Assembly: GCA_035652095.1 (NCBI GenBank)
Contig: DASREM010000013.1
Location: forward strand, 62,001-126,000
Origin: DASREM01 sp035652095
Lineage (GTDB): Bacteria > Acidobacteriota > Terriglobia > Terriglobales > Acidobacteriaceae
Reading direction: 5' to 3'
Length of the DNA stretch: 64,000 nucleotides
Shown: one piece after another, positions 16,445 through 24,906 of the stretch
Position numbering within the stretch: position 1 is the first letter of the stretch
How the letters are laid out: each line of letters starts with the position of its first letter
Notes under the pieces: model-generated
The model's database searches: none
What the model saw: the letters and a program-made list of their open reading frames with translations, nothing else
Told to the model about the DNA's origin: nothing
Made by a program: the position numbers and the translations under genes

Positions 16445-17374
16445 ATGGCCTTCAAATCCGGTTTCGTCTGTATTCTCGGGCGCCCCAACGCCGGCAAGTC
16501 CACATTACTGAACGCGCTGGTCGGCGAAAAGCTTGCCATCATCAGCCCGAAACCCCAAACCACCCGCAACCGCATTTTGGGAGTCGTCCACGTTCCCAGG
16601 TCCAAGAACCGGCCTGGCGGGCAGGTAATTCTGCTCGACACCCCCGGCATCCACAAGCCCGACACCTCTCTGGGACGCAAGATGATGGGCGAGGTCCGCG
16701 AAGCGCTGGACGGATGCAACCTGGTCCTGCTTATCGTGGATGCCTCAAAACCCTTCCAGCCCAGCGATAAATTCGTCCTCGACATGGTCAAGAAATCCGG
16801 CACCCCGGCCTTACTGCTTCTCAACAAGATCGATTTGTTGAAAGAGAAGCACAAACTCCTGCCCATCATTGAGCAATACCGGAGTCAGCACGATTTCAAG
16901 GAGGTTATTCCTCTATCTGCCCGCAAGCGCGAGGGTCTGGATTTTCTCCTCAGCGAGTTGCTGAAGGCGCTTCCCGCCGGGCCCCACTACTTTGCCGAAA
17001 ACCAGGTTACCGATCAACCGGTGCGCTTCATGGCGGCCGAGACGATTCGCGAACAAGTGCTTATAGAAACCAGCGAAGAGGTACCGCATGCCGTCACCGT
17101 CGGCATCGACCAATTCGAAGAAGGGCCAAGACTGACGCGCATTGCCGCTACCATTTACTGCGAGCGGGAAGGACAGAAAGGCATTCTGGTAGGAAAACGC
17201 GGGCAGATGCTGAAGAAGATCGGGACTGCGGCCCGCTTGCAGATAGAGAAAATGCTGGGGACAAAAGTCTTCCTGGAACTGTATGTCAAGGTGAAACCAA
17301 ACTGGCGGGATTCACATCAATTTGTTGAGGAATTGGATTGGCGTCACGAATTGCAGCAACTGGTCAATAAGTAA
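16445..17374 (+). CDS. era: GTPase Era
   Basis: Essential GTPase that binds 16S rRNA and checks small-subunit maturation. In 309 residues the GTP-binding motifs are G1 GRPNAGKS (12-19), switch region KPQTTRNRILG, G3 DTPG (65-68) and G4 NKID (127-130). The C-terminal KH RNA-binding domain includes GILVGKRGQMLKKIG. It follows the corC-like gene by 13 bases and completes the phoH-ybeY-corC-era set. Confidence 0.97.
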   Translation: MAFKSGFVCILGRPNAGKSTLLNALVGEKLAIISPKPQTTRNRILGVVHVPRSKNRPGGQVILLDTPGIHKPDTSLGRKMMGEVREALDGCNLVLLIVDASKPFQPSDKFVLDMVKKSGTPALLLLNKIDLLKEKHKLLPIIEQYRSQHDFKEVIPLSARKREGLDFLLSELLKALPAGPHYFAENQVTDQPVRFMAAETIREQVLIETSEEVPHAVTVGIDQFEEGPRLTRIAATIYCEREGQKGILVGKRGQMLKKIGTAARLQIEKMLGTKVFLELYVKVKPNWRDSHQFVEELDWRHELQQLVNK

Positions 17375-17396
17375 TCAGCCTGGCCTAATTGTTCCA

Positions 17397-17428
17397 TTGC
17401 CGGATTCGAATTGTCTTTGTACAATTCG
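17397..17428 (+). promoter_or_regulatory. sigma70-type promoter overlapping an inverted repeat, before the RsbW-like gene
   Basis: TTGCCG (17397-17402) and TACAAT (17420-17425) are 17 bases apart. The -10 box lies inside a perfect palindrome CGAATTGT-N6-ACAATTCG (17407-17428), which would suit an operator or an unusual regulator site. The gene starts at 17467, giving a leader of about 35 bases. Confidence 0.5.
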
Positions 17429-17466
17429 CCAACTGGGTGGCAACTCTGGATCAAGACCGCAGCCCG

Positions 17467-17919
17467 ATGTCAGCTAACACCACCAGCCAGTGTCAATTCG
17501 AGGCCGATAAACTGATCTTCAAGTTGAAGGTCACGCTTGCCGCCGAGCGGGCCGCCGTGGACCAGGTCGTACAGGGCATTATGGGCGTGGTACGCCAGAT
17601 GCAATGTGCCGATGGCAAGGAAGATGCCATCGAACTCGCCTTGGCCGAGGCCCTGGCCAATGCCGTGATTCACGGCTGCAAGTCGGATCCCTCCAAGGTA
17701 ATCGAATGTGATGTGGCCTGCGATGAACAGCGCGGCATGCTGATTGTCGTGCGCGATCCTGGCACCGGTTTTGACCCCAACACGATCCCCAATCCGGTCC
17801 GCGGCGAGAACATCTACTCTACTCACGGTCGTGGCATCTACTTGATCAATCAGCTTATGGACGAGGTGAAGTTTGTGAATAACGGCACCGAAATCCACAT
17901 GATCAAGCGCCGTACTTAG
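17467..17919 (+). CDS. RsbW/SpoIIAB-like ATP-binding anti-sigma regulatory kinase
   Basis: A 150-residue single-domain GHKL kinase of the HATPase_c_2 group, which usually phosphorylates an anti-sigma-factor antagonist and holds a sigma factor. The N box is EALANAVIHG, the G1 box is DPGTGFD and the G2 box is STHGRGIYLINQLMD; the end is short (IHMIKRRT). A longer in-frame reading from 17389 exists, but ATG 17467 sits behind a promoter-like element and begins the homologous region. No partner sigma factor or STAS antagonist is next to it, so the target is unknown. Confidence 0.85.
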   Translation: MSANTTSQCQFEADKLIFKLKVTLAAERAAVDQVVQGIMGVVRQMQCADGKEDAIELALAEALANAVIHGCKSDPSKVIECDVACDEQRGMLIVVRDPGTGFDPNTIPNPVRGENIYSTHGRGIYLINQLMDEVKFVNNGTEIHMIKRRT

Positions 17920-17925
17920 ACTGGC

Positions 17926-19281
17926 TTATTCCTTCACCGCGATTCCCAGCGTCTTCATCTTCCGGTACAAGTGACTGCGCTCCAGTCCTAATCCTTCTGC
18001 CGTGCGGCTGACGTTCCCATGGTTTTCATCCAGCTTCTTAAGAATGTAGTCGCGCTCGTAAGCCGATCGCGCCTGGTGCAGCGTCGTAAATTCGCTGCCG
18101 GTGGATCGCCGACCTCCGTCACGGTGAACCAGGGGCGGTAAATGCTTGCGATCCAGTTTGACCGCCCTCGGATTCATGATTACGATGCGTTCGATCACGT
18201 TGCGCAGTTCGCGCACATTTCCCGGCCACGAATAATGCATGAGCGTCTCAACCGCATCGTCGGTGATTTCACTATTCCGGCGGCCGTAAGTTGCCGAGAA
18301 TTCTTTCAGAAAGTGTCGTGCCAGCAGGGGAACATCTTCCTTGCGCTCTCGCAATGGGGGCACCGAGAAGGGAATTACGTTCAACCGATAGAACAGGTCT
18401 TCGCGGAAGTTCCCGCGGGAGATTTCGTCATCCAGGTCCTTGTTGGTTGAGGCAATTACGCGGGCGTCCACGGTAATCGGTTCATCGCTCCCGACGGGCG
18501 TAAACCGCTGCTCATCCAGCGTTCGCAGCACCTTCGACTGGGTCTTTAAACTCATGTCGCCGATCTCGTCGAGAAACAACGTTCCGCCGTGCGCCTTTTG
18601 GAACTTGCCTTCTTTCTCGCTGGTTGCCCCGGCGAATGATCCCTTGCGGTGCCCGAACAATTCACTCTCAATCAAGTCTTCGGGAATGGCCGCGCAATTC
18701 ACCTCGACGAAAGTTTCGTCCTTGCGCAAGCTCTCCGCGTGAATGGCATGCGCCACCAGTTCTTTGCCGGTCCCCGACTCTCCGAAAATCAGTACCCGGC
18801 CATTGGTCGGAGCCATAAGCTGGATTTGCTGGCGCAGCGCTTTCATCGGGATGCTGTCTCCGACAATCACGCTCTTCGGGGTGAGCTGCTTCTTCAAATC
18901 GCGGTTTTCGACCCGAAGCTTCTTGGCCTCTACCGCATTCTTCACCAGGATCAACGTCTTTTCCAGGGAAAGCGGTTTTTCCAGGAAGTCGTACGCGCCC
19001 AGTTTGGTGGCCCGCACCGCGGTCTCGATGGTTCCATGCCCCGAGATCATGATGACCTCCGGTGGATTGTCGCGCTCGCGGATCTTTTCCAGGGTTTCGA
19101 GCCCGTCCATTCCCGGAAGCCATATGTCGAGAAGTACTACGTCGAAGCGGCCTTTATCGAGAACCTCCAGGCACTCTTCGCCGCTGGCTGCGAGTGCGGC
19201 CTGGTGGCCTTCGTCTTCGAGCACACCCTTCAGGGAGGAGCGAATGCCGGATTCGTCATCCACGATCAGTATGTTAGGCAT
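17926..19281 (-). CDS. NtrX-like response regulator with AAA+ domain and altered GAFTGA loop
   Basis: A 451-residue response regulator: receiver domain (about 1-120, phospho-acceptor Asp52, acidic pair Asp8/Asp9), AAA+ sigma54-interaction domain (Walker A GESGTGKE, Walker B GGTLFLDEIGD) and a C-terminal FIS-type helix-turn-helix (TAEGLGLERSHLYRKMKTL). The loop that contacts sigma54 RNA polymerase normally reads GAFTGA; here residues 214-219 are GSFAGA, with Thr replaced by Ala. It may act without sigma54. ATG 19281 overlaps the kinase gene by 8 bases, forming an NtrYX-like pair. The stop is 6 bases from the convergent RsbW-like gene. Confidence 0.9.
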   Translation of the reverse strand: MPNILIVDDESGIRSSLKGVLEDEGHQAALAASGEECLEVLDKGRFDVVLLDIWLPGMDGLETLEKIRERDNPPEVIMISGHGTIETAVRATKLGAYDFLEKPLSLEKTLILVKNAVEAKKLRVENRDLKKQLTPKSVIVGDSIPMKALRQQIQLMAPTNGRVLIFGESGTGKELVAHAIHAESLRKDETFVEVNCAAIPEDLIESELFGHRKGSFAGATSEKEGKFQKAHGGTLFLDEIGDMSLKTQSKVLRTLDEQRFTPVGSDEPITVDARVIASTNKDLDDEISRGNFREDLFYRLNVIPFSVPPLRERKEDVPLLARHFLKEFSATYGRRNSEITDDAVETLMHYSWPGNVRELRNVIERIVIMNPRAVKLDRKHLPPLVHRDGGRRSTGSEFTTLHQARSAYERDYILKKLDENHGNVSRTAEGLGLERSHLYRKMKTLGIAVKE

Positions 19282-21526
19282 GGTGAATGTCAGTTGCAGA
19301 TGGAACCAGCTCCGGGGCCACCGGCAGTTCCACCACGAACCGCGTGCCCACCGGCTTGTTCTCCTCGATCCGGATGGAGCCGCGATGGTCTTCCACAATC
19401 CGGCTTACAATCGCCAGGCCCAGGCCCGTGCCTCTTTTCTTGGTCGAAAAATATGGCAGGAACAGCCGCTCCTTCAGCTCTTGTGTCACCCCGTGGCCGG
19501 TGTCGGCGACCACGATCTCGACTGCCTCGTGGCTGGTCACCAGCGCCGTCGAAATCTGGATCTCCCGCAGCATCGAACCTTGAATCGCCTCTGCCGCATT
19601 GTCTACCAGGTTGGCCAGCGCTCTTTTGATCGCTTCCGGGTCGGCCATCACCTTCGGCAATTCCGGAGTCAGGTCGGTCCGCACCCGGATGCTGTCGAGC
19701 CTGCCGTTGAACATTTCCAGCGTGCTCTCCACGATCGAGTTGATGCTATACGGCTGAGGATGGGCCGTAGGGAAGCGGGCCAGGGTTGCGAACTCGTCCA
19801 CCAGGCTCCGTACCGTTTCCACCGCCCCCTCGATTGTCTTAGCGCAGCTCCGGATCACCCGGAGAGATGCTTCATCCGGCTTGCTGCTTCGCTCCAGATG
19901 TCGCGTGATGCGCTCTGCCGAAAGCGCGATCGGAGTAAGCGGGTTCTTGATTTCGTGCGCCACACGCCGGGCAACTTCGCGCCAGGCCGCCTGCTTCTGG
20001 GCTTTCAGCAGGTCCGACAGGTCCTCAAAGACGATCACATATCCCAGCCGCTGTCCCTCGTGCTGCAAAGTTGCCACGGTCACGGCGGCATTCACTTTGC
20101 CCCGCGGCAATACCACCTCCATTTGCGTGGTGGTCGTGCCCATGCGGTCGGCGCGGCGAAGGAGTGGGTCCAGATCTTCCATCACCTCCACCGGAAACAC
20201 ATCCCGCAGGTCGGCGCCGATCAGGGACATCGGCGCAATTGCCTCTCGCCCGGCGGGATGAAGGATTCTCAAAAGCGCGTAGTTCAAGTGAGTGATGCGG
20301 CGTTCGGCATCGAGCGAAAGCACACCGGTCGGAATGCTCTCCAGGATGGTCTCAATGTGCCGGTGTCTTTGTTCCAGCGCCACGTTCGCTGCGGTCAATT
20401 CCCGGCTCGCGGTTTCGATCTGTTGCCGGCTGCCTTCGAGTTCTTCCGCCATGCGGTTGAACGAGTGCACCAACTCACCGATTTCATCGGCCGCGGCGAT
20501 GTCAACCCGGTAATCGAGTCGGCCGCGAGAAATCTCCTGGGTCGCCTCGGCCAGCGCGACCACCGGGCGGGTCACTAGTTTCGAGAGAAAAAGCGCGAGC
20601 CACGTGGTCGCAAACAACACACCCACCGTCAGCAGGAGCAGGAAGTCCATGTAGGTGCGCCGTACCAGCTTGCGATTGGCGGCCAGTTCAACGTAACGAT
20701 GCTGGCTGTTTTCTACCTGCTTTACGGTTTCTGAGAGCCGCGCAGGCAGCGGCATGGCTACCAGGATCATGCCGTGCTCGCCCACAGGCGCGCTTCCAAT
20801 CATGTATTCGGTGTTGCCCCAGGACATCCGCACCGAAGACCGGTCATGCAGCGCATTGAGCGGCAGCCGCGACCTCAACAGCAGCCATGATGCGGGAGCG
20901 CCAAAGCTGGCTTCTGCGTTGTCATTTTCAATCGCCAGGGCGAACCCACCCTGCAGCGTCATCTCGTGCCGCCGAAACTCATCCATGACCGGAGAGAAGT
21001 TGCCCCCGGCAAAAGCCCGTTGCGTGTCCGCCGCTGACGCGATCGAAGACGCCTCCGAGTGCGCATTCTGGGCCGCGTAGCTGGTGATCAGGTTTGCCAG
21101 TGAAGCCGTGTCCTGGCGCACTTCTTCAACCGGCTGGGAAAACCATTTATCCACCGTCCGGTTCATCAGCCCGTAAGCAAAAAAGAACATGGCGATCACG
21201 GGAATGAACGACAGCAGCAGGCCGGCTACCACCAGGCGCGTACGAAACTTCGATCCCAGCACGCCGAGCCTGCGCTCGGCAAACAGCTTGAGCAGATTTC
21301 GCGCCAGCACGAACGTCAAGGCCACGAACAGCAGGAAGATCAATGCCGATAACGCGGCGAAGAAGATGAGTTGCTGGTTGCTGTCCGGCGTCAACGTCAG
21401 GTTGAACGATGCCTGCCAGAGGATGACGACAAACAGCATGACCACTCCGGCCGCAAGCAAAGGGATCGCCTTCCGCCTGCGACTGGAGGTGATTTCCTCG
21501 GGCCGCTTTGAAGATGAATGAGCCAC
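19274..21526 (-). CDS. NtrY-like membrane sensor histidine kinase
   Basis: A 750-residue kinase starting at GTG. It has two early membrane helices (about 20-40 and 52-78), a third near 96-118, an extracytoplasmic sensor region (about 120-300), a fourth helix (about 308-330) leading into a HAMP domain, a PAS domain (about 405-520) and the kinase core: H box ARRVAHEIKNPLTPIALSAERI, N box ANLVDNAAEAIQ, G1 VVADTGHGV, F FLPYFSTKKRGTGLGLAI. This order and the RRVAHEIKNPLTPI sequence are typical of NtrY, which senses nitrogen or redox state in proteobacteria. The signal here is unknown. It is transcribed divergently from the pilus operon. Confidence 0.9.
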   Translation of the reverse strand: MAHSSSKRPEEITSSRRRKAIPLLAAGVVMLFVVILWQASFNLTLTPDSNQQLIFFAALSALIFLLFVALTFVLARNLLKLFAERRLGVLGSKFRTRLVVAGLLLSFIPVIAMFFFAYGLMNRTVDKWFSQPVEEVRQDTASLANLITSYAAQNAHSEASSIASAADTQRAFAGGNFSPVMDEFRRHEMTLQGGFALAIENDNAEASFGAPASWLLLRSRLPLNALHDRSSVRMSWGNTEYMIGSAPVGEHGMILVAMPLPARLSETVKQVENSQHRYVELAANRKLVRRTYMDFLLLLTVGVLFATTWLALFLSKLVTRPVVALAEATQEISRGRLDYRVDIAAADEIGELVHSFNRMAEELEGSRQQIETASRELTAANVALEQRHRHIETILESIPTGVLSLDAERRITHLNYALLRILHPAGREAIAPMSLIGADLRDVFPVEVMEDLDPLLRRADRMGTTTTQMEVVLPRGKVNAAVTVATLQHEGQRLGYVIVFEDLSDLLKAQKQAAWREVARRVAHEIKNPLTPIALSAERITRHLERSSKPDEASLRVIRSCAKTIEGAVETVRSLVDEFATLARFPTAHPQPYSINSIVESTLEMFNGRLDSIRVRTDLTPELPKVMADPEAIKRALANLVDNAAEAIQGSMLREIQISTALVTSHEAVEIVVADTGHGVTQELKERLFLPYFSTKKRGTGLGLAIVSRIVEDHRGSIRIEENKPVGTRFVVELPVAPELVPSATDIHHA

Positions 21527-21934
21527 TGAACCTGGATCGGCCTGCTACCGCAACCGTGTCGGCCGTGTTGCTTCATTATAAGCCGTGGCCGCAGCCGGGT
21601 CTGTCGGTTCACTCTCATTGCCGTGTGCGCGGACTTGTATTCCGCCCCTGTGCGAGTGATCTGCGCTCTTACTACGGTGCATGTCCCTTTGCGATTTGCG
21701 CGCAGCCGATGCTGCGAAAACTCGCGATTGCCGCGGTTTCTGAGACTTGAAACGCGCTCGAACAATCTGGACCACTCCGGTCAGGTACTTAAGTTACTGG
21801 TGCAGTAATGGAGTTGCGTTGACAATTTATGTCAACGCGATAGGCTGCAATTTCTCCCCTGAAAATCGCAGCCCACTCGCGTGTGCTGCAAAGTGGACGC
21901 TATTACTCTGCCGTCAAATAGGAGATCGTAAGTT
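21527..21934. other. divergent regulatory region between ntrY-like and pilB
   Basis: About 400 bases between two divergent operons. The pilB-proximal part contains a promoter-like element overlapping a perfect palindrome (separate entry). The ntrY-proximal part shows no clear promoter and no credible gene. Confidence 0.5.
21816..21846 (+). promoter_or_regulatory. palindrome and overlapping promoter upstream of pilB
   Basis: GCGTTGACA-N5-TGTCAACGC (21816-21838) is a perfect 9-bp inverted repeat. Its left arm contains a consensus -35 box TTGACA (21819-21824), followed after 16 bases by a weak -10 TAGGCT (21841-21846). A protein bound here would cover the promoter of the pilus motor operon, whose first ATG is at 21935. 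Confidence 0.5.
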
Positions 21935-23650
21935 ATGTCTCAACGGCTGGGCGACCTTCTCGTCAAAGAGAAGGTAATTACCCCAGAGCAGTTGGCACAG
22001 GCGACCAAAGTTCAGAAGGAGACGAACTGTCGCCTGGGATCGGCGCTCGTCAAGTTGGGCTTCCTCAGCGATGAGGACGTCACCAACTTCCTCTCCCGGC
22101 AGTACGGCGTTCCAGCCATTAATCTCTCATATTTCGAAATTGAACCTTCCGTCGTCAAACTCATTCCCTTCGAGACCGCCAAGCGCTACCAGATTCTGCC
22201 GTTGAGCCGCGTCGGCGCGTCGCTCACTATCGCCATGGTCGACCCGACCAACGTGTTCGCCATGGACGATATCAAGTTCATGACCGGCTTCAATATCGAA
22301 CCGGTCGTGGCTTCGGAAAGCTCCATCCTGGCAGGCATCGAGAAAGCCTACGGCACCAGCAACGAAGAAGACCTCGAGCAGGTCATGCAGTCCATGACCG
22401 ATATCGCGGATACCGATGTCGAGCTGCAGTCCGAAGAGCAGGAGATGGACCTGGCCGACCTGGAGAAGGCGGCTGACGAAGCTCCCATCGTGAAGCTCGT
22501 GAACCTGGTGCTTACCGACGCGGTGAAGCGCGGAGCCAGTGACATTCACATGGAGCCGTACGAAAAAGAATTCCGCGTGCGCTTCCGCATTGACGGCGTG
22601 CTGCAGTCGATCATGTCGCCGCCGCTCAAGTTGAAAGACGCGATTACCTCGCGCGTAAAGATCATGTCGAAGCTCGACATCAGCGAGAAGCGGTTGCCGC
22701 AGGACGGCCGCATCATGCTGAAGATGCAAATTGGGGGCCGCAAGAAGCAGCTCGATTTCCGCGTCAGCACTCTGCCCACACTCTGGGGCGAGAAGATCGT
22801 GCTCCGGTTGCTGGACAAGGAAAATCTTCGCCTCGACATGACCAAGCTGGGCTTCGAAGCCGAGTCCCTGGTCAAATTCGAAAAGGCCATCTTGAAGCCC
22901 TACGGCATGGTGCTGGTGACGGGGCCGACGGGTTCCGGGAAAACCAACACGCTTTATTCTTCGATCTCGCGCCTCAATCAACCTGACACCAACATCATGA
23001 CCGCGGAAGACCCCGTCGAATTCCAGCTCCAGGGCGTCAACCAGGTGCAGATGAAGGAACAGATTGGATTGAACTTTGCCGCCGCACTGCGCGCCTTCTT
23101 GCGGCAGGACCCCAACATCATCCTGGTCGGCGAGATTCGAGATTTTGAGACCGCGGAAATCGCCATCAAGGCCGCGCTCACAGGACACCTGGTTCTCTCC
23201 ACGCTTCACACCAACGGAGCTCCGGAAACCATCACCCGCTTGATGAACATGGGTATCGAACCGTTTCTGGTTGCCACCTCGGTGCACCTGATCTGTGCCC
23301 AGCGACTCATTCGCCGTATTTGCAAGGACTGCGCCGAACAGGTGGATGTTCCCGTTCCCGCCCTTATCGAGGAAGGTTTTACTCCCGAAGAAGCGAAGAC
23401 GGTCAAGATCATGAAGGGCAAGGGATGCGGCACCTGCAACAACACCGGGTACAAGGGCCGCTGCGGATTGTATGAAGTGATGGAAGTAGACGACGAAATC
23501 AAGGAACTGGTTCTGGTCGGAGCATCCGCTGTGGAATTGAAGAAGAAGGCGATCGAGCGCGGCATGATCACCCTTCGTCGCAGCGGCCTGATCAAAGTGG
23601 CGGCGGGAATTACCACGCTCGAAGAAGTTGCCCGCGAGACGATTCACTAG
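21935..23650 (+). CDS. pilB: type IV pilus assembly ATPase PilB
   Basis: The hexameric motor that drives pilus extension. The 571 residues comprise an N-terminal GspE_N (MshEN) domain (about 1-140), a linker, and the secretion ATPase core: Walker A GPTGSGKT (330-337), Asp box and Walker B (NIILVGEIRD), His box (GHLVLSTLHTN). A zinc-binding four-Cys motif near the end (CKDC, then CGTC) is the GspE/PilB type. GGAG lies before the ATG at 21935. It opens a pilB-pilT-pilC operon followed by PilSR-like regulators; no pilin or pilMNOPQ genes lie in the window. Confidence 0.95.
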   Translation: MSQRLGDLLVKEKVITPEQLAQATKVQKETNCRLGSALVKLGFLSDEDVTNFLSRQYGVPAINLSYFEIEPSVVKLIPFETAKRYQILPLSRVGASLTIAMVDPTNVFAMDDIKFMTGFNIEPVVASESSILAGIEKAYGTSNEEDLEQVMQSMTDIADTDVELQSEEQEMDLADLEKAADEAPIVKLVNLVLTDAVKRGASDIHMEPYEKEFRVRFRIDGVLQSIMSPPLKLKDAITSRVKIMSKLDISEKRLPQDGRIMLKMQIGGRKKQLDFRVSTLPTLWGEKIVLRLLDKENLRLDMTKLGFEAESLVKFEKAILKPYGMVLVTGPTGSGKTNTLYSSISRLNQPDTNIMTAEDPVEFQLQGVNQVQMKEQIGLNFAAALRAFLRQDPNIILVGEIRDFETAEIAIKAALTGHLVLSTLHTNGAPETITRLMNMGIEPFLVATSVHLICAQRLIRRICKDCAEQVDVPVPALIEEGFTPEEAKTVKIMKGKGCGTCNNTGYKGRCGLYEVMEVDDEIKELVLVGASAVELKKKAIERGMITLRRSGLIKVAAGITTLEEVARETIH

Positions 23651-23677
23651 AGATAGAGGGGAAGGGACAAAAAGTTT

Positions 23678-24805
23678 ATGGCACTTTCGTTAAGTGACTT
23701 GCTCAAACGCATGCTGGAGATGTCGGGCAGCGACTTGCACATCACCACCAACTCTCCGCCACAGATTCGTGTGCATGGTCACCTGGTTCCCCTGGACCTG
23801 CCGCAGTTGACTCCGGCTGAGACCAAGCAATTGGCCTACAGCGTCATGACCGACTCGCAGAAGCACCGCTTCGAAGAGAATTTCGAGCTGGACTTCTCCT
23901 TCGGCCTGAAGGGACTCGCCCGTTTCCGCGCCAATGTCTTCAACCAGCGCGGCGCGACCGCGGCAGTGTTTCGTCTGATTCCATTCGAAATCAAGTCGTT
24001 CAATCAGCTCGGCCTTCCGGCGGTGGTCAGCAAGTTGTGCGACAAGCCGCGCGGGCTGGTGCTGGTCACCGGACCGACCGGTTCGGGCAAGTCCACAACC
24101 CTGGCGGCCATGATCGACAAGATCAACAGCGAGCGCCACGATCATATCCTCACCATCGAGGACCCGATCGAATTCGTGCACATGAACAAGAACTGCGTGG
24201 TCAACCAGCGCGAGCTGCATGCCGATACCAAGAGCTTCACCGACGCACTTCGCGCCGCGCTTCGTGAAGACCCGGATGTGGTGCTGATCGGCGAAATGCG
24301 AGACCTGGAAACCATCGAGTCCGCCCTGCGAATCGCGGAAACCGGCCACCTCACCTTTGGTACGTTGCACACCAACAACGCATCTTCCACCATCAACCGA
24401 ATCATTGACGTCTTTCCCGCCCATCAGCAGCCGCAGATTCGGGCGCAGCTGTCGCTGGTGCTGGAAGGAATTATGTGCCAAAGCCTGCTGCCCAAGGCGG
24501 ATAACAAAGGCCGCGCCATGTGCATGGAGATCATGGTGCCCAACGCCGCCATTCGTAACCTGATTCGCGAAGACAAGATTCACCAGATTTATTCCGCCAT
24601 GCAGTCGGGACAGGAAAAATACGGAATGCAGACTTTCAACCAGGCGCTGGCCTCGGCCTATTTCCAGAAGCAGATCACGCTGGAAGTGGCGACCGCGCGT
24701 TCCAGCAATCCCGATGAACTGCAGGAAATGATTGCGCGAGGCGCAGGCCTGCTGAACAAAACTCATGGCGCGATGGCCAAGGGCGCTGCCCCAACCAAGC
24801 GCTAG
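23678..24805 (+). CDS. pilT: pilus retraction ATPase PilT
   Basis: The motor that depolymerises pili and powers twitching. The 375-residue protein has the PilT layout: an N-terminal PAS-like domain, Walker A GPTGSGKS (132-139), Walker B VVLIGEMRDLETIE, the His box GHLTFGTLHTNNA, and the AIRNLIREDKIHQIYSAMQSG segment containing the PilT-specific AIRNLIRE motif needed for retraction. It lies 27 bases after pilB with a purine-rich ribosome site. Confidence 0.96.
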   Translation: MALSLSDLLKRMLEMSGSDLHITTNSPPQIRVHGHLVPLDLPQLTPAETKQLAYSVMTDSQKHRFEENFELDFSFGLKGLARFRANVFNQRGATAAVFRLIPFEIKSFNQLGLPAVVSKLCDKPRGLVLVTGPTGSGKSTTLAAMIDKINSERHDHILTIEDPIEFVHMNKNCVVNQRELHADTKSFTDALRAALREDPDVVLIGEMRDLETIESALRIAETGHLTFGTLHTNNASSTINRIIDVFPAHQQPQIRAQLSLVLEGIMCQSLLPKADNKGRAMCMEIMVPNAAIRNLIREDKIHQIYSAMQSGQEKYGMQTFNQALASAYFQKQITLEVATARSSNPDELQEMIARGAGLLNKTHGAMAKGAAPTKR

Positions 24806-24817
24806 CCGGTTGTCTTT

Positions 24818-24836
24818 GCCCGCCTTCGGCGGGTTT
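24818..24836 (+). terminator. small hairpin between pilT and pilC
   Basis: CCCGCC-TTC-GGCGGG followed by TTTGTG forms a short GC stem with a weak T tract. It could reduce read-through from pilT into pilC; pilC has its own ribosome site (GAGGAG). Confidence 0.4.
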
Positions 24837-24906
24837 GTGACGTGGAGGTCCGCTGCGAGACCGCTCGCACCGGAACGAAAAAGTAGAACGCGAGGAGATT
24901 CTTCAC

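Noticed and set aside
18743..20578. 611-codon plus-strand frame opposite the NtrYX-like genes
   Set aside because: Shadow frame rich in Arg, Ser and His without domains; the minus strand encodes well-defined kinase and regulator motifs.
22127..23647. 506-codon minus-strand frame opposite pilB
   Set aside because: Shadow frame in high-GC DNA; His/Leu/Asp-rich with no recognisable domain, fully covered by pilB.
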